From the NCBI RefSeq assembly GCF_030269515.1, contig NZ_BSTM01000001.1, positions 62,001-126,000 of the forward strand: a stretch of DNA of 64,000 nt. Direction: 5' to 3'. This DNA is from Actinomadura sp. NBRC 104412 (GTDB taxonomy: Bacteria; Actinomycetota; Actinomycetes; Streptosporangiales; Streptosporangiaceae). The notes beneath the pieces are model-generated. The model worked only from the letters and a program-made list of their open reading frames with translations, searched no databases and was not told where the DNA came from. Positions 62,513 to 64,000 of the stretch are shown in pieces. The position numbers were made by a program, and so were the translations under genes. Every line of letters begins with the position of its first letter. Positions within the stretch are counted from its first letter, which is position 1.

Positions 62513-63220
62513 TCACGTACCGGCTTGGCGGAGCTCGACGCAGCATTCGCCTGGACGGGGCGCCAGGACGGCCTGGACGGCGGTGGCGCCCAGCCCCTGG
62601 AGATAGCCGGTGACGAAGGCGTGGTTCATCCCGCAGACCAGGTCGGGGGCTTTGGCGGCCTGCGGCTGGAACGGGCAGTTGTGCAGTGTGAGCCGTGTCG
62701 GGCTCTCCCGCACCGGCTCGAAGCCGTGCTCTTCGAGCATCCGCTCGCACAGGGTCACGCCGCGTTCGGCGCCGAGGCGGCGTGGACGGAGCGTGGACTG
62801 CTGGTGCTCACCCAGATCCCGGCCGCGCTCGTGTGCCGCGCGCAGTGCCGCCTGGACGGCGGTCTCCTCGTCCCGCTGGCTGACGACGGCGGTGAGGAGC
62901 AGGTCGGCCAGCAGTTCGTGGCGGCTGTCGGGGATGCTGAGCCGGATCCGGGTGTCGGTGGGCTCGTAGACCTTGGGCTGCCGTCCGACCTTGCGGAGGC
63001 CGCCGGGCGCCCCGTAGTGGGCGCGCAGGAGGCCGGCGTCGACGAGCTTGTCCAGGTGGAAGGCGGCGAGCTTGCGTGAGATGCCGACGCTGGCGGCCGC
63101 CTCGTCGCGGGTCACCGGGCGGCGCGCGCGCCGGATGAACGCGAACATCCGGCGCCGCAGGTCCTCGGCGAGGGCGCCGATGGACTCGATCGGATCGGAC
63201 GGGCTGTCGTGATCGGCCAC
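62513..63220 (-). CDS. ArsR/SufR-like winged-helix regulator with Cys-rich C-terminus
   Basis: A 235-residue regulator. The N-terminal winged helix (TRDEAAASVGISRKLAAFHL, DKLVDAGLL) is followed by a domain with four well-placed cysteines: NCPFQPQ, LVCGMNHAF and GECCVEL. Two of them are 14 residues apart, as in the SufR group of iron-sulfur or thiol sensors, but the full SufR spacing is not kept. The start is GTG at 63220. It is divergent from the DUF2231 membrane gene, which it probably controls. Confidence 0.82.
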   Translation of the reverse strand: MADHDSPSDPIESIGALAEDLRRRMFAFIRRARRPVTRDEAAASVGISRKLAAFHLDKLVDAGLLRAHYGAPGGLRKVGRQPKVYEPTDTRIRLSIPDSRHELLADLLLTAVVSQRDEETAVQAALRAAHERGRDLGEHQQSTLRPRRLGAERGVTLCERMLEEHGFEPVRESPTRLTLHNCPFQPQAAKAPDLVCGMNHAFVTGYLQGLGATAVQAVLAPRPGECCVELRQAGT

Positions 63221-63341
63221 CTTGCCACGATAACTCCTATTTAAGTGGTCGGTAGGCGACTCCGCCCGATTCTTGCTGTGGTTCTTGACCTTGGTGGAGG
63301 ATAAGACCAATACTTGTTAGCGAAATAGGGAGGCGGTCGCC

Positions 63342-63860
63342 GTGACGGTGCAGCGGCAGTCCAAGCAACCCGTCAGCCCGGCGCTCGCCGGGCCGTACGG
63401 GCATCCGTTCCATCCGATCCTGGTCACGGTGCCGATCGGCGCGTGGGTGGGAAGCCTGGTCTTCGACGTCGCCTCCCACCTCGTGGACGACCCCACGTTC
63501 CTGTCCCGCGGCTCGCTGTGGCTGATCGCGATCGGGGTGCTCGGGGCCGTGGCGGCGGCGCTGGTCGGCGCCCTGGACCTGCTGGCCATCCCGGCGGGGA
63601 CGCGGGCGTTCGGTGTCGCGCTCGTCCACATGACGCTGAACCTGCTGGTGACCGCCGCCTACGTCGCGGGATTCCTCTGGCGCAACGCCGGGGAGGGGCC
63701 GTCCGGCAGCGTTCCCGCGGGGCAACTCGCGCTCAGCGCCGCGAGCCTGGCGGTCCTGGGCGTTTCCGGATATCTAGGCGGGATGCTCGCCTACCGCTAC
63801 GGCGTGCGCGTCGCGGACGAGGGGACGCAGGCGGACGGGTTCGCCGACCGTCGTGGCTGA
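63342..63860 (+). CDS. DUF2231 integral membrane protein
   Basis: A 172-residue protein with four membrane segments and the DUF2231 start GHPFHPILVTVPIGAWVGSLVFD, with conserved His residues that could bind heme or metal. Family members often sit next to Rieske/redox genes or metal-linked regulators. GTG start at 63342 (VTVQRQSK) with GGGAGGCGG upstream. A further membrane gene starts 46 bases downstream. Confidence 0.88.
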   Translation: MTVQRQSKQPVSPALAGPYGHPFHPILVTVPIGAWVGSLVFDVASHLVDDPTFLSRGSLWLIAIGVLGAVAAALVGALDLLAIPAGTRAFGVALVHMTLNLLVTAAYVAGFLWRNAGEGPSGSVPAGQLALSAASLAVLGVSGYLGGMLAYRYGVRVADEGTQADGFADRRG

Positions 63861-63905
63861 GTCACCACTCCGGCGCCACCACTTCGCACACCATCGGAGT
63901 TTGTC

Positions 63906-64000
63906 ATGGACCTCACCGCATTGGCCCTCTGGCTGGTCACCGCCCTGGGCGGCTTCCTCATGATGGGCATCTGGATCGCCCGTGGCGGTCCCCGCGCCGG
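63906..64000 (+). CDS. Membrane protein, start only (cut by window edge)
   Basis: An ATG at 63906 opens MDLTALALWLVTALGGFLMM then GIWIARGGPRAG and runs off the window. The first 30 residues form one hydrophobic helix. It is in operon distance of the DUF2231 gene. Too short to classify. Confidence 0.65.
   Translation, partial: MDLTALALWLVTALGGFLMMGIWIARGGPRA

Overview
The window is very GC-rich (roughly 70% by eye), dense with GTG starts and with 4-base ATGA/GTGA stop-start overlaps. Its gene content (cholesterol oxidase, Ser/Thr kinase, c-di-AMP riboswitch in front of a secreted CHAP enzyme, several TetR/IclR/PucR regulators) points to a filamentous or soil actinomycete, plausibly Streptosporangiales (Actinomadura-like). 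That placement is an inference. No database search was run; family names come from motifs and remembered family architecture.

Region 1 (1-24.2 kb) is a catabolic island. A minus-strand operon (11732 down to 3804) encodes a VOC-fold protein, an esterase-like hydrolase, an FAD aromatic-type hydroxylase, an IpdB-like subunit, two alpha/beta hydrolases, an acyl-CoA ligase and an IpdA-like subunit. Around it lie an IclR regulator, a Rieske oxygenase with a small Cys protein and a ferredoxin-type reductase, a branched-chain-amino-acid-type ABC importer with its lipoprotein, three dehydrogenases of the SDR/FAD type, an aldo/keto reductase, an aldehyde and an alcohol dehydrogenase, and an NTF2-like protein. 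Related palindromic sites (TATMGGA-n7-TCCGATA and variants) lie in front of nearly every transcription unit, so the island looks like one regulon for uptake and ring degradation of an unidentified aromatic or steroid-like compound.

Region 2 (24.5-30.5 kb) is an operon for a soluble NAD-linked molybdenum formate dehydrogenase (fdhD, fdsG, fdsB, fdsA, fdsD). Region 3 (30.5-42.6 kb) is mixed: a TetR-controlled PQQ-type sugar dehydrogenase and SDR, a GNAT/XRE-cupin pair, a secreted class I cholesterol oxidase with a KstR-type box, a CHAP hydrolase under a c-di-AMP riboswitch, a truncated MBL gene and a TetR/MFS efflux pair.

Region 4 (42.7-54.4 kb) holds an orphan gene, a HAD enzyme, a dihydroxyacetophenone-dioxygenase-like cupin, a scar of four gene fragments (45.0-45.7 kb), an NCS1 permease/PucR/DUF1989/OYE/deacetylase nitrogen-type locus, a DUF6745-like gene pair and a mycofactocin-type SDR. 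Region 5 (54.5-64 kb) holds a frameshifted gene next to a RanBP2-type zinc-finger membrane protein, a membrane HtrA-like protease, a metF-ligM pair for tetrahydrofolate-dependent aryl O-demethylation, a Ser/Thr kinase, and a Cys-rich regulator divergent from a DUF2231 membrane protein.

The one-carbon theme recurs: metF-ligM moves aryl methyl groups onto folate, a Rieske oxygenase may release formaldehyde, the cupin may release formate, and the formate dehydrogenase could collect NADH from it. No tRNA, rRNA, CRISPR array or complete insertion sequence was recognised.
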